Of a stretch of DNA of 64,000 nucleotides, positions 52,704-61,961 are shown piece by piece. The position numbers and the translations under genes were made by a program. The notes under the pieces were generated by a model that searched no databases, had not been told where the DNA came from, and saw nothing but the letters and a program-made list of their open reading frames with translations. The stretch spans positions 558,001 through 622,000 of the forward strand of contig JAOAPC010000024.1 of assembly GCA_025462735.1 (NCBI GenBank), read 5' to 3'. The stretch is from Acidobacteriaceae bacterium. Lineage in GTDB: Bacteria; Acidobacteriota; Terriglobia; Terriglobales; Acidobacteriaceae. The first letter of the stretch is position 1; each line of letters begins with the position of its first letter.

Positions 52704-54616
52704 AATTCGTGTGTAATAGTGCGCAGTCCGCTCGCCCCCGCGATTTCATCCGGAAAATTCCGGATGGCAAAGACCTCTTTTGCAGAATGGCGTTTCCTCA
52801 GCTTTTCCAAAACTGATGCCTGCCACTCCGCCGCAACCTGGCAACGGGCGCACCCGGCGGCGTCCTTCGCGAAAATGATTCGATTCACAAACAGCGCCTG
52901 CGGTTTTAGTCCGAGACGATCTAATTCTGTAAGTAATCTCTCAGTTTCACGATCTGGCAGCGGTTCGGGCAACATGACGGCAAAAACACCTACTTCACCA
53001 GAGTTCTTGAACGCGTTCAATAATTCGCGTGCTCGCAATTCCAGCTCTGCAATCCGGACCGCGGCATTACGGGCAAGCGCCAGTTTACGGTGCACCGCCA
53101 GGCTTTTCAACAACAGCCGCGACCAAGTCACGATTCGCCCTGGCATGCGCAGCAGTTCGAGTGCATGTCCGGTAGGTGCCATGTCAATTACGATCTTCCC
53201 CGATGTGCCCGCCCGCAAATCGACGATGCGGAAGATTGCGAGCACCTCGTCCAGGCCAGGCGGCACAATATCCAGCAACGCCGACAACATCTGCCTCTCA
53301 AACGAGAGATCCACGTGTACTCCGGAATGTTCGCTGGTAGTTGCGGAATCAACTTCTTCTTGAATCTCAGCTACCCAGCTCCTAAATAGCGCGATTGAAT
53401 CCAGCTCCGAAGCTCGGAAACGTTTGTCGCCGAGGACCGGTGTCGGAGTATCACCGATTGCGGTCTGGAAAATGTCATCCAGAGAGGGCGCAGGGTCGAC
53501 GGAGCAGATTTCGACCGGTGAGTCGGAAGTTTTCCGCGTGTGAAACCCCAATGCGGCGGACACCGTAGTCTTTCCCACTCCGCCTTTTCCTATCACGAAC
53601 GAAAGCCGCGACTTCAGCTCCGGCCATTGCGCGGCTGCTGGTGTCCCCCGTTTGTGTTTCGACCTGGGTAACAGCGGATCAAGTCGAAGACGTTTCCCGG
53701 CAAAAACGTGCTCCCCGAATTGATGAAGCGCATCCGTTCCCATGATCGGGAATCCGGGGTCTTCGGCGACGTGCAGCTCCGTGGAAGAAAATTGCTTGTG
53801 TAAAAAGGATTCCGCAGCCCGGGCCGCCGCGACTCGCCTCTTGCAGAAATTACATTTTCCGGCGCGGCGCACCACCCGGTTCAACACGATGGACTTCAAT
53901 TTTAGAGTGGGATTTGTTTCTCCTACTTCTTTTATACAGCGCACGGATTCATTCAACGCGAACTTCTCGGCCGTGGTCACTAGAAATAAGTCAGAGGCAG
54001 AGAAGGCTTGCGCGAGTTGCTCCACTTTGCCGCGCCAGTCTTCAATAAGTTCTGGCTCTCGCGCACGGGTTCTACCGCCAAAGTGCTCGGCCAGCGCTCG
54101 ATCTCGGCCGGCAGCGATTTCGAGAAAATTTAGTACCCGAACGAATTGCTCAGGTAGGCTAAATAAACGAAGGGTGTGGCCGAAGGGTGCAGTGTCGACC
54201 ACGATGTGCGAATATTTCCCAGAGTCAATCGCATCTCGGATAGCAAGCAGCGCCGCTATTTCAGACATTCCCGGCAGCGCTGTTTCCAGTAGAGGAGAAA
54301 TTTCTTTTGCTGAGAATAAAGACCCGCGCTCCACAATCTCCAGAATGGATTGCTTGTATGTGCGAAAGAAATCGCCGAACAGGGCGGAAGCATCCAGTTC
54401 CCACGCCCACAGCTTGCCGCCGGCCTTGGTCGGCACAGCCTTCGGAGATCCGCCCAGCTTTCGTTGCAGAACATCTCCCAGCGAATGCGCGGGATCTGTA
54501 GAAACCAGGAGCACGCGGTTGCGGAAATTCTGCAGCGCGGTTCTAACTGCATAAGCGGTCGCAACCGTGGTCTTGCCTACGCCACCTTTCCCGACGAAAA
54601 ACGCGAGGCTCGGCAC
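52688..54616 (-). CDS. double ArsA/Get3-like ATPase
   Basis: A 642-residue protein made of two complete ArsA/Get3 units. Unit 1 has the deviant P-loop GKGGVGKTT (9-17), DPAHSLGDVL (41-50), DTAPFGHTLRL (141-151) and CNFC (255-258). Unit 2 has GKGGVGKTT (343-351), DPAPSLDDIF (374-383), DMAPTGHAL (479-487) and CARC (589-592). The CxxC pair is the zinc-clamp signature of Get3/TRC40 dimers, here within one chain. Arsenic-binding cysteines of ArsA are not apparent, and no arsenic genes are near. Its tight overlap with GvpF/L suggests it serves a hydrophobic GvpA-type client. Confidence 0.85.
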   Translation of the reverse strand: MPSLAFFVGKGGVGKTTVATAYAVRTALQNFRNRVLLVSTDPAHSLGDVLQRKLGGSPKAVPTKAGGKLWAWELDASALFGDFFRTYKQSILEIVERGSLFSAKEISPLLETALPGMSEIAALLAIRDAIDSGKYSHIVVDTAPFGHTLRLFSLPEQFVRVLNFLEIAAGRDRALAEHFGGRTRAREPELIEDWRGKVEQLAQAFSASDLFLVTTAEKFALNESVRCIKEVGETNPTLKLKSIVLNRVVRRAGKCNFCKRRVAAARAAESFLHKQFSSTELHVAEDPGFPIMGTDALHQFGEHVFAGKRLRLDPLLPRSKHKRGTPAAAQWPELKSRLSFVIGKGGVGKTTVSAALGFHTRKTSDSPVEICSVDPAPSLDDIFQTAIGDTPTPVLGDKRFRASELDSIALFRSWVAEIQEEVDSATTSEHSGVHVDLSFERQMLSALLDIVPPGLDEVLAIFRIVDLRAGTSGKIVIDMAPTGHALELLRMPGRIVTWSRLLLKSLAVHRKLALARNAAVRIAELELRARELLNAFKNSGEVGVFAVMLPEPLPDRETERLLTELDRLGLKPQALFVNRIIFAKDAAGCARCQVAAEWQASVLEKLRKRHSAKEVFAIRNFPDEIAGASGLRTITHELWRLN

Positions 54617-54703
54617 TGCATGATTCTAAAGGTTTGTGAGAAGTCGCCGTTTGCAATCCGCTATGGATTATGCGGCCACAGTCGGAATACCCGCAACGCG
54701 GTA

Positions 54704-55141
54704 TCACGGCGTCTCCGGCCCCGTCCTTGTCAGTAATCCGATCCTCTGTACTCCCGAAGTTCGGGCGATGTCGATGGCATCGGCGACGAATTCAAAATCC
54801 ACGTCATCGTCGCCTTTGACGAACGCCACGCGCTCGACCCGTCCAGTGAAAATTTCAGAGAGGCGATCGTGCAGCTGCTCCCATTTCACCTCATCGTCAT
54901 TGATCTTCAACGACGGCTGCTGATTGTTTCCCGCCCATGCGACCTGGATCACAATGGTTCGTTCGGGCTGAGGCGGAGACTTTTCGTTTGCAGGTTGCGG
55001 AATCTGCGCCTCCAGTCCCTTCTCCTGCGACATTGAGACCACCACCATGAACACAATGATGAGCACGAGCAAAATATCAATCATCGGTGTGATGTTGATC
55101 TCTGCTCTGAGCGGACCACGGCCTGCTGTCGAGAATGCCAT
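54704..55141 (-). CDS. ExbD/TolR-family biopolymer transport protein
   Basis: A 145-residue protein with a short N-terminus (INITPMIDILLVLIIVFMVV), one membrane helix containing the functional Asp of PMID, and a periplasmic domain. ExbD/TolR proteins work with an ExbB/TolQ motor to use the proton gradient for energising outer-membrane processes. ExbB and TonB genes are not in the window. The gene is 87 bases upstream of the ArsA-like gene on the same strand and diverges from the cytochrome gene, but a link to either is not supported by its sequence. Confidence 0.88.
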   Translation of the reverse strand: MAFSTAGRGPLRAEINITPMIDILLVLIIVFMVVVSMSQEKGLEAQIPQPANEKSPPQPERTIVIQVAWAGNNQQPSLKINDDEVKWEQLHDRLSEIFTGRVERVAFVKGDDDVDFEFVADAIDIARTSGVQRIGLLTRTGPETP

Positions 55142-55251
55142 ATGAAGCTCCTCTCAAGCACGCGCGTGTCTGGAGAATTGGACAATGCTGGCTTCACATA
55201 AGTTCCAGCGCCAGAATCTCTACCGTGGATTCGTCTGCTAAACTTTTTGTC

Positions 55252-56382
55252 GTGCGTGCTCGCATTAGCATCTCGATAAATCACATCGTTTTTTTGTTGT
55301 TACTTGCTCCGGCCTTGTTATTCGCTCAAGCTGGAAATCAATCAACCCTGCATCTCGATACCGGCGAGCACATTTTCAAGTCAGCATGCATAGCCTGTCA
55401 CGGTCCTGATGGCAGGGGCGCGCCGGAAACCATAGCCGGATTCGAGCGACCCGACTCGTTCCCCGACTTCACCCGCTGCGATCAGACGACCGCGGAGCCC
55501 AACATCACATGGCAGGACGTGATCACGCATGGCGGACCTTCTCGGGGATTCTCACAAATCATGCCCGCGTTCGGAGATGCTCTAACTTCTGAGCAGATCA
55601 GTAAGGTGGTCAAGTACATGCGAAGTTTCTGCCGGGGCAAGGGTTGGGCGCGTGGAGAGTTGAATTTGCCCAGGGCGATAGCTACCGAAAAAGCATATCC
55701 CGAGGACGAAGTTGTAATTTCGAGCGGGTTTAACGTGCGGGGAGGGCCGGGCGTATCGAATGACGTTATTCACGAGCAGCGCTTCGGCGTGAAAAACCAG
55801 ATTGAGGTTGACGTTCCCATTAACTTTGTGGATCAGAACCACGTCTGGCATGGAGGCGTCGGCGATACGACTCTAGGCGTCAAGCGAGTAATGTTCTCGA
55901 GCCTGCGTTCGGGATCGATTTTGAGCTTGCAGGGATCGGTCATTGTGCCGACCGGCAACCGGGCCCACGGCCTGGGCAGTGGAACCACGACATTCGAAAC
56001 GTTTGCCGCTTTTGATCAGCTTTTTCCGACGAATACTTTTGTGCAATTTCAAGCTGGCGCGGATTTACCACGCCACACTGATATATCTCCTCAACCGGTC
56101 TTCTGGCGAACTGCAGTCGGCCAAAGTTTCGCGGCGAATCACGGGCTCGGCCGATTATGGTCGCCAATGGTGGAGTTTTTGGCCAACAGAGATCTGACCA
56201 CTGGAGCCCGGACAAACTGGGACGTGTTGCCACAGATGCAAGTGACGATCAGCCACCGGCAACACATCAAAGCTGACTTGGGCGTTCGCACGCCGGTCAG
56301 TAATACGGCGGGACGACCCGTGCAACTGATGTTTTACATTCTCTGGGACTGGCAAGACGGCAAGTTGACTGAAGGTTGGTGA
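55252..56382 (+). CDS. cytochrome c / outer-membrane beta-barrel fusion protein
   Basis: About 376 residues. After a signal peptide (HIVFLLLLAPALLFAQA) comes a monoheme cytochrome c domain with CIACH and a downstream methionine in IMPAFGD as a likely axial ligand. The remaining ~240 residues alternate amphipathic strands (VISSGFNVRGGPG, FVQFQAGADLPRHTD, MQVTISHRQHIKADLGV), resembling an outer-membrane barrel of the phenol-degradation MetA type, and end in an aromatic (Trp). Start is uncertain; GTG 55252 gives the best signal peptide. The stop overlaps the start of the pentaheme cytochrome gene. The two are probably made together. Confidence 0.72.
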   Translation: MRARISISINHIVFLLLLAPALLFAQAGNQSTLHLDTGEHIFKSACIACHGPDGRGAPETIAGFERPDSFPDFTRCDQTTAEPNITWQDVITHGGPSRGFSQIMPAFGDALTSEQISKVVKYMRSFCRGKGWARGELNLPRAIATEKAYPEDEVVISSGFNVRGGPGVSNDVIHEQRFGVKNQIEVDVPINFVDQNHVWHGGVGDTTLGVKRVMFSSLRSGSILSLQGSVIVPTGNRAHGLGSGTTTFETFAAFDQLFPTNTFVQFQAGADLPRHTDISPQPVFWRTAVGQSFAANHGLGRLWSPMVEFLANRDLTTGARTNWDVLPQMQVTISHRQHIKADLGVRTPVSNTAGRPVQLMFYILWDWQDGKLTEGW

Positions 56383-58004
56383 TGCCAAAGCGCGTGTGTT
56401 GTTTATCTTTTCTGGCAAGCTTCCTAATTGCGGCGCCCACGCTGATGAGTTCCGCGCAGCATCCCGCGCTGGACCGGAAATTTCAAACATCGGACCGCTG
56501 CCTGGCGTGTCATAACGGAATGGTGACATCTTCGGGACAAGATGTTTCGATCGGAATCGATTGGCGCTCGGGCTTGATGGCGAATTCCGCGCGCGATCCA
56601 TATTGGCAGGGTAGCGTACGGCGAGAATCGATCGACCATCCTGAATCGCGCGCCAATATCGAAGATGTCTGCTCCACCTGCCACATGCCCATGTCTCACT
56701 ACGAGGCAAAATGGCAGGGCCGCAAGGCTGAAGTCTTCTCCCATTTGCCTTTTGACGCTGACCCCAAAAAATCCGCTTCGGCCGAAGATGGCGTGTCGTG
56801 CTCAGTATGTCACCAGATCAGCAAGGAGAAATTGGGAACTCGAGAGAGTTTCAATGGCGGATTTGTTATCGATCCCCCGGTTGCTCAGGGCAGTCATCCG
56901 GAATATGGTCCGTTTGCGATTCAAGCTGGACAGCAGCGCATCATGCAGACCTCCACCGGAGGGTTTCATCCCACCGAAGCCGCCGCGCACATCCGAGACT
57001 CTGCGCTCTGCGGAACCTGTCACACGCTGATTACGGAAACTCTCGGAGCTGGCGGGAAGGTTGTCGGGTCATTTCCGGAACAGATGCCGTATCAGGAGTG
57101 GCTGCACAGTGACTATCCCGACAAGAGCACTTGCCAGTCATGCCACATGCCCGAAGTACACGAGGCCGTACCTATTACCACAGTTCTTGGCGTGCCCCGC
57201 ACCGGAGTACATCGCCACAGTTTTGTTGCAGCGAATTTTTTCGTAGAAGGCATGCTGAATCGATATCGCCAGGATCTTAACGTTACAGCGCCGCCGGAGG
57301 AGTTAACTGCAGCATCCGAGAGAACGGTTGACTTTTTGCAATCCGAATCTGCTCGGGTGAGTATTCGGGACATAGGCATAGTCTCGGGCAGTCTTCAGGC
57401 GCAGGTGTTTGTGCAGAACCTCAGTGGCCACAAACTCCCGACCGCATATCCTTCACGCCGCGCGTGGCTCCATGTGGTCGTCAAAGATCACGACGGACGC
57501 ACGGTGTTCGAGTCGGGCGCGCTGAATCCCGATGGTTCTATTCAGGGAAACGATAATGATGCTGACCCGGCGCGCTTTGAACCTCACTATCGCGAGATCA
57601 CCAGCAGCGATCAGGTAGAAATCTACGAGCCAATTCTGAAAGACTCAGACGGGCACGTGACCACCGGCCTGCTCTCTGCAGTCGGATACCTCAAAGACAA
57701 CCGGCTGCTACCCTCCGGATTTGGCAAAGCTACTGCGGAAAAAGATATTGCAGTGGTTGGCGAGGCCGCAGAAGATCCCGACTTTACTGACGCGGGAAGC
57801 GTGGTGAAGTACTCGGTGCCTGTCGGCGATGCGCAGGGTCCGTTCCACGTCGAAGCCGAGCTGTGGTATCAGCCCATAGGATTTCGCTGGGCTCACAATC
57901 TTGCTCCCTATGACGCGCCAGAACCCCGCCGCTTCGTCAGCTATTACGATTCGATGGCTTCGAGCACAGCTGTAGTGTTGGCGCGGTCGGAAGCGACCAA
58001 GTGA
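56382..58004 (+). CDS. secreted pentaheme cytochrome c (c554-like)
   Basis: A 540-residue exported protein with a signal peptide (FLASFLIAAPTLMSSAQ). Five CxxCH heme sites are visible: CLACH, CSTCH, CSVCH, CGTCH and CQSCH, all in the first ~260 residues, with extra histidines nearby as likely axial ligands. The C-terminal ~280 residues are beta-rich, Ig-like, and carry no heme. The ATG is formed within TGATG at the stop of the fusion-cytochrome gene, so translation is coupled. Such proteins carry electrons in the periplasm or at the cell surface; acceptor and donor are unknown. Confidence 0.88.
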   Translation: MPKRVCCLSFLASFLIAAPTLMSSAQHPALDRKFQTSDRCLACHNGMVTSSGQDVSIGIDWRSGLMANSARDPYWQGSVRRESIDHPESRANIEDVCSTCHMPMSHYEAKWQGRKAEVFSHLPFDADPKKSASAEDGVSCSVCHQISKEKLGTRESFNGGFVIDPPVAQGSHPEYGPFAIQAGQQRIMQTSTGGFHPTEAAAHIRDSALCGTCHTLITETLGAGGKVVGSFPEQMPYQEWLHSDYPDKSTCQSCHMPEVHEAVPITTVLGVPRTGVHRHSFVAANFFVEGMLNRYRQDLNVTAPPEELTAASERTVDFLQSESARVSIRDIGIVSGSLQAQVFVQNLSGHKLPTAYPSRRAWLHVVVKDHDGRTVFESGALNPDGSIQGNDNDADPARFEPHYREITSSDQVEIYEPILKDSDGHVTTGLLSAVGYLKDNRLLPSGFGKATAEKDIAVVGEAAEDPDFTDAGSVVKYSVPVGDAQGPFHVEAELWYQPIGFRWAHNLAPYDAPEPRRFVSYYDSMASSTAVVLARSEATK

Positions 58005-58050
58005 GGCGCAGGCGACCTGACGCTAGCCAATCTCCCGGCACTGAGTCAAC

Positions 58051-59112
58051 TCATCCTGCCGGCTCCGGAGCGGGCGTAGTCGGAGGAGCGGGAGTAACCA
58101 GCGGAGGCGGCGGATACATCAAGCGTGCAAGCAGCGGATAGCGCGCCGCAAAAAAGTAAATCGAGTAAGCAGGGAAGAAAACAATTACCGGAACCGAAAC
58201 CAACGCTATCGCATAGAACGCGACCATCAGAAATATGCTGCCCGCGACCACGGCCGCGGTAATAGTGAACACGTTCCAGGTCAGTCCCGCCGCCTTTCCC
58301 GCCAGTACCGTTATCGCCCCCAGTCCCCCGAAAGGAATCAACAAAATGATGATCACGATAAAGGCCAGTATTCCAATTCCAATCCCAGCGCCAATGGTCA
58401 GGATCACTTTCATGCCGCCATAGCCGGCATAGGATCCCTTTTCCGAGCCCAGCATTCTCCACAAGCGACGCCAGCCTTCGAACGCTGAAAGGTTTTCCAG
58501 AGCCATCTGGGGAACAACAAAATCCTTGGTGAATACTTGCACAACTATCGAAGCCACCATCCAGAACATAAAGGCAAAAAACACGAAGATGCCGGTCAGG
58601 ATCAAGGGCGCCAAGTGTTGCCGGGGAGCAGTAAACCAGCCCAGAAGGAATGCAGCCAAGGCAGGAACTCCGATTAGAACGGCCATTCCAGCAAGGGTCG
58701 CCAGCACAAATACTATTTGCCAAACGAAGTATTGCAACGCGGGTTCGCGGCGTTCGCGCCACATGCGGCCCAGCTCGCATTTTTTTGCAATTACGCTGTC
58801 AAACAAAACGAACCGCATTCTGCTGTTCAGGTAGATGAGCAGCAACCCTATTAATGGAAGTGTAATCAGTGCGATCGCCAGCAACGGACCAAGCAGTGCC
58901 CAGTTGGGAGGTCCAACAAATGCGAAATCACGATGAGTGGTTCCCGTGTGTGATGGAATATTGAAGTTACAACCGCCGCCTGAGCTCATTTCGCCTGCAA
59001 ACAACCCGACTAGTGCGAGTCGTGTCCACTGGCCAAAACGAAAAGGCCGGAAGAGTTGCTGTTTGGTGTGTTCGAACGCAGGGCTTATCGAATCGACGGC
59101 GGATATGGGCAC
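58051..59112 (-). CDS. multi-span membrane protein of unknown function
   Basis: About 353 residues with six or seven hydrophobic segments and a Pro-rich C-terminal tail (PPPPLVTPAPPTTPAPEPAG). No catalytic motif or transporter signature is recognised; the general look is that of a DUF-type integral membrane protein with glycine-rich helices. GTG 59112 is preferred, with GAGGTG about six bases upstream; the frame continues to ATG 59190, which coincides with the last base of the preceding permease gene. It is probably co-transcribed with the two MacB-type permeases. Confidence 0.65.
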   Translation of the reverse strand: MPISAVDSISPAFEHTKQQLFRPFRFGQWTRLALVGLFAGEMSSGGGCNFNIPSHTGTTHRDFAFVGPPNWALLGPLLAIALITLPLIGLLLIYLNSRMRFVLFDSVIAKKCELGRMWRERREPALQYFVWQIVFVLATLAGMAVLIGVPALAAFLLGWFTAPRQHLAPLILTGIFVFFAFMFWMVASIVVQVFTKDFVVPQMALENLSAFEGWRRLWRMLGSEKGSYAGYGGMKVILTIGAGIGIGILAFIVIIILLIPFGGLGAITVLAGKAAGLTWNVFTITAAVVAGSIFLMVAFYAIALVSVPVIVFFPAYSIYFFAARYPLLARLMYPPPPLVTPAPPTTPAPEPAG

Positions 59113-59189
59113 GGAGCACCTCGCGAAGGTTGCTTCAATGCGATTGAAAGTACAGCCCCAGGCGGGGCCGGTCAACCAAATTCTTGACA

Positions 59190-60446
59190 CTACTCGTATC
59201 GCAACGCTTCGACAGGGTCAAGCTTCGATGCTCGCAATGCCGGAATCAATCCACTGATTACTCCGACGAGCAACAATACGAATGTAGAAACTGCCAAGGT
59301 CGCAACCGAAATGTGCAGGTGAATATCACCTCTGCCGGAATCGTCTTCGAACAACGGACCCATCAGCGGAAGGGTGCCGACGCCTGCGGCGACCGCATAC
59401 GAAACCAGCACGCCAATTGCTCCGCCCAAAAGCATGATCAGAAGGGTTTCAGCCAGGAACTGGAGTCGAATGTGACGCTTCCTGGCGCCCAGCGCCCGCC
59501 GCAGTCCGATCTCGCGTATGCGTTCTTCGACTGACACCAGCATAATATTCATCACGCCCACGCCACCTATCCCTAGCGTCAGCGCGCCCACAAACGTTAG
59601 CAGCACTTCGAGGCCAATCGTGATCGCGTCGATTACGGGCCGGAATTCGTCGCGCCCAAACATCTGCAGCGCTTTGGGGTCTGTAGGCGAGAACTGCTGG
59701 CGGGCAGCAAGAGCAGCGAGCACCTGAGCCATCGCCCGCTTCTCGAATTGCGGAGCAATCGGTTCAAACACGAGGACGGCAGCGTATCGCGTGTCCCACA
59801 AATCGCCCGCGGTGGAGTACGGAATCCACGAAGACTCGTCATCGCTCGAAAAATAATTGCTGAGCTGGATTTTTCGCGCCATTACACCAATTACCGTGAA
59901 TCGCACGCCGGAAACCAGCACCGACTCACCTACGGCCGGCCGACCGCTGAACAGCTCCTCTCGCAATCGGCCACCAAGAAAAATCACTCGCCGACGTTCC
60001 AATTCGTCCTCGGCATTGATCCACCGCCCTTCTGAGGGGACCTCGTTGCGCATTTCGCCGTACTCTGGACAAACCCCACGTACCGGGGCCGTTCCCACTA
60101 GCCGGTCCTGATAAGCAATGCCGGGTCGCCGCACGGTTTCGCGGCACGCGTACTTCACCAGAGGGGCGGTGGCCTTCACCATCTCGAGATCTTCCTTCTC
60201 AAGGACGACCTTCTTGCCCGCACGCTGGCCTCCAGGTTGCTCGCTAGTCTGCTGCGGCCAACAGATGACGACGCTCTTGCCGAATGCATCGAAGCCGCCC
60301 ACCAAAATGTTGCGGAAGCTGCTGCCGTACGCGATTAACAGCGTTACCGTAGCGATGCCCCACACAATGCCGAGCATGGTCAGAAAGGTGCGCGTGTAAT
60401 TGCGCTTCAGCGCTATCCAAGCTTCGCGGATGATTTCAAGCAACAT
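59190..60446 (-). CDS. MacB-type ABC permease (second of a tandem pair)
   Basis: A 418-residue FtsX/MacB permease: an N-terminal helix (~20-42), a MacB_PCD periplasmic domain (~45-260) and three C-terminal helices (~285-405), with the loop VSVEERIREIGLRRALGARKRH and the ending PALRASKLDPVEALRYE. It is a paralogue of the next upstream gene (60555-61817), from which a 108-base gap holding an inverted repeat separates it. Neither has an ATPase next to it, so they may form a heterodimer with a remote MacA/ATPase. Confidence 0.88.
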   Translation of the reverse strand: MLLEIIREAWIALKRNYTRTFLTMLGIVWGIATVTLLIAYGSSFRNILVGGFDAFGKSVVICWPQQTSEQPGGQRAGKKVVLEKEDLEMVKATAPLVKYACRETVRRPGIAYQDRLVGTAPVRGVCPEYGEMRNEVPSEGRWINAEDELERRRVIFLGGRLREELFSGRPAVGESVLVSGVRFTVIGVMARKIQLSNYFSSDDESSWIPYSTAGDLWDTRYAAVLVFEPIAPQFEKRAMAQVLAALAARQQFSPTDPKALQMFGRDEFRPVIDAITIGLEVLLTFVGALTLGIGGVGVMNIMLVSVEERIREIGLRRALGARKRHIRLQFLAETLLIMLLGGAIGVLVSYAVAAGVGTLPLMGPLFEDDSGRGDIHLHISVATLAVSTFVLLLVGVISGLIPALRASKLDPVEALRYE

Positions 60447-60457
60447 AGAAGATCATT

Positions 60458-60539
60458 AACCACAAAGGTCACGAAGGTACACGAAGTAAAACGCAAAAGC
60501 TCGCTATCTTCTTCGTGTGCCTTTGTGCCCTTCGTGGTT
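60458..60539. repeat. AACCACAAAGGTCACGAAGG-type inverted repeat between the permease genes
   Basis: The left arm, from AACCACAAAGGTCACGAAGG, pairs imperfectly with the right arm ending CCCTTCGTGGTT, over about 25 positions. It belongs to the same word type as the element between folD and coaE (10425-10495). It fills nearly the whole 108-base gap between two probably co-transcribed genes. Confidence 0.75.
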
Positions 60540-60554
60540 TACGCCTTTGCAACA

Positions 60555-61817
60555 CTATCCCCCCGCCTCAAATCTCAGAGCTTCAATCGGATCCACCAAT
60601 GCTGCTTTGCGCGCGGGATACAGCGCCGACAGCACGGCAATTGCGCCCAGCATTGCGCAGGCAAGCAGACCAGACTTCCATGTTGGCAGCAGTCCGGCGA
60701 AAAAGTCTGGCATTGGCAAAAGGTCCACTAGCCAGCACAGGCCGTAGGCAACGCCCAGGCCTACACCTCCGCTCACCAACGCGATGATCATCGCTTCAAT
60801 AAAGAATTGTTTCAGAATTGCGTGGGCAGGCGCGCCCAGGGCTTTGCGCACTCCGATTTCTCGTGTGCGCTCCCGTACCGCAACCATCATTACGTTCATG
60901 ACGCCTATGCCGCCGAGGAACAACGTTACGAAGCCGACGGCACCGAGAAAATATTTCATACCATCGGTCATCTGATTGAAGGCTTTCGCCTCTTGCACCG
61001 TGTCCCAGATTGGACAAGCTTCTTTGTCGAGGGGATCGTAATGATGCATGTTCGCCAAAACTGCGCGCAGCTCATGCTTGCAGGCTTCGTGGTGCTGCAC
61101 CGATTTCGGAGTGACCAGCATCATGTCGAATGTGCGGGCCGTTCCCGGCGGCTTGTCGGGGAAATCGCGCCGCATAGCCGAAAACGGAATAAAGACTTTG
61201 TTTACGTCCCAGCCGTCATAGCTCGAATCCTGTTTCTTCTTGGCCATGACGCCGATCACCAGAAAAGGCATCTGGTTCAGATAAACATTCTCGCCAAGAG
61301 GATTTCGGCCCTCGGGAAAAAGTTGCTTGGCTGCATCGGTGCCGAGGAACGCCACTCTTCGCGCGGCGCTTAGATCATCCCAGTTGTAGAAACGTCCCCG
61401 TCCAACATTCAGACTCCGAATTTCCCCGAACTGAGGATAGGAGCCAGTCACCAGAAAGGCCGCATTGTTGTAATTGCTGTGAATGCGAACGTCTTCCTGC
61501 TCCAACTCCGGAATCGCATACTGGCAGTCGGGAGCCTGAGACTGCACCGCTTGCACGTCTGGATCCTCCCAATGGACTACGCGGCCGGCGCGGGTTCCCC
61601 CGGCTTGCAAGCTAGTGCGGCCATGGAAGACGATCATGATGTCTTTACCCAGAGTCTTGGTTTGCTCTTCCTGCCCCTTGCGCAGCCCTTCGCCGGCCGC
61701 AACCATCAGTACGATAGAAACGATTCCCCACGCGATCCCGAACATAGTCAGGAACGTACGCAGCTTATGTGACCAGAGAGTACGAAATACGTCGCGGATG
61801 AGGTCGCGTAGGACCAT
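60555..61817 (-). CDS. MacB-type ABC permease (first of a tandem pair)
   Basis: A 420-residue permease with the same plan as its neighbour: N-terminal helix, MacB_PCD-like periplasmic domain with QYAIPELEQEDVRIH and FLVTGSYPQFGEIRSLNVG, and C-terminal helices with VAVRERTREIGVRKALGAPA. It ends in PARKAALVDPIEALRFEAGG. The two proteins share the plan but differ in sequence, so they diverged long ago. The pair lacks ATPase and membrane-fusion partners here. Confidence 0.88.
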   Translation of the reverse strand: MVLRDLIRDVFRTLWSHKLRTFLTMFGIAWGIVSIVLMVAAGEGLRKGQEEQTKTLGKDIMIVFHGRTSLQAGGTRAGRVVHWEDPDVQAVQSQAPDCQYAIPELEQEDVRIHSNYNNAAFLVTGSYPQFGEIRSLNVGRGRFYNWDDLSAARRVAFLGTDAAKQLFPEGRNPLGENVYLNQMPFLVIGVMAKKKQDSSYDGWDVNKVFIPFSAMRRDFPDKPPGTARTFDMMLVTPKSVQHHEACKHELRAVLANMHHYDPLDKEACPIWDTVQEAKAFNQMTDGMKYFLGAVGFVTLFLGGIGVMNVMMVAVRERTREIGVRKALGAPAHAILKQFFIEAMIIALVSGGVGLGVAYGLCWLVDLLPMPDFFAGLLPTWKSGLLACAMLGAIAVLSALYPARKAALVDPIEALRFEAGG

Positions 61818-61961
61818 AGGTCAAAAACATGGCGCAAGACTTGGACGCCCGCTGCGCCAGAAGGTGAGCCGGGCAGAAAGCGTCCTGAAGAAAATACGTA
61901 AGAGAAACTGGATTTGTTCAGAGAGATATTGCCAGGTCGTGGAGCGTGGCGGCGAAATCCT

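Noticed and set aside
51709-54616. Reading the operon as a normal gas-vesicle locus or as arsenic resistance
   Set aside because: Essential gas-vesicle genes are missing and the GvpA-like protein is of accessory type; no arsenic pump, reductase or repressor gene is adjacent and the ATPase has Get3-like CxxC pairs.
58046-58780. 244-codon minus-strand frame inside the membrane-protein gene
   Set aside because: Same strand but other frame; the gene at 58051-59112 has hydrophobic helices as expected of a real membrane protein, this one does not.
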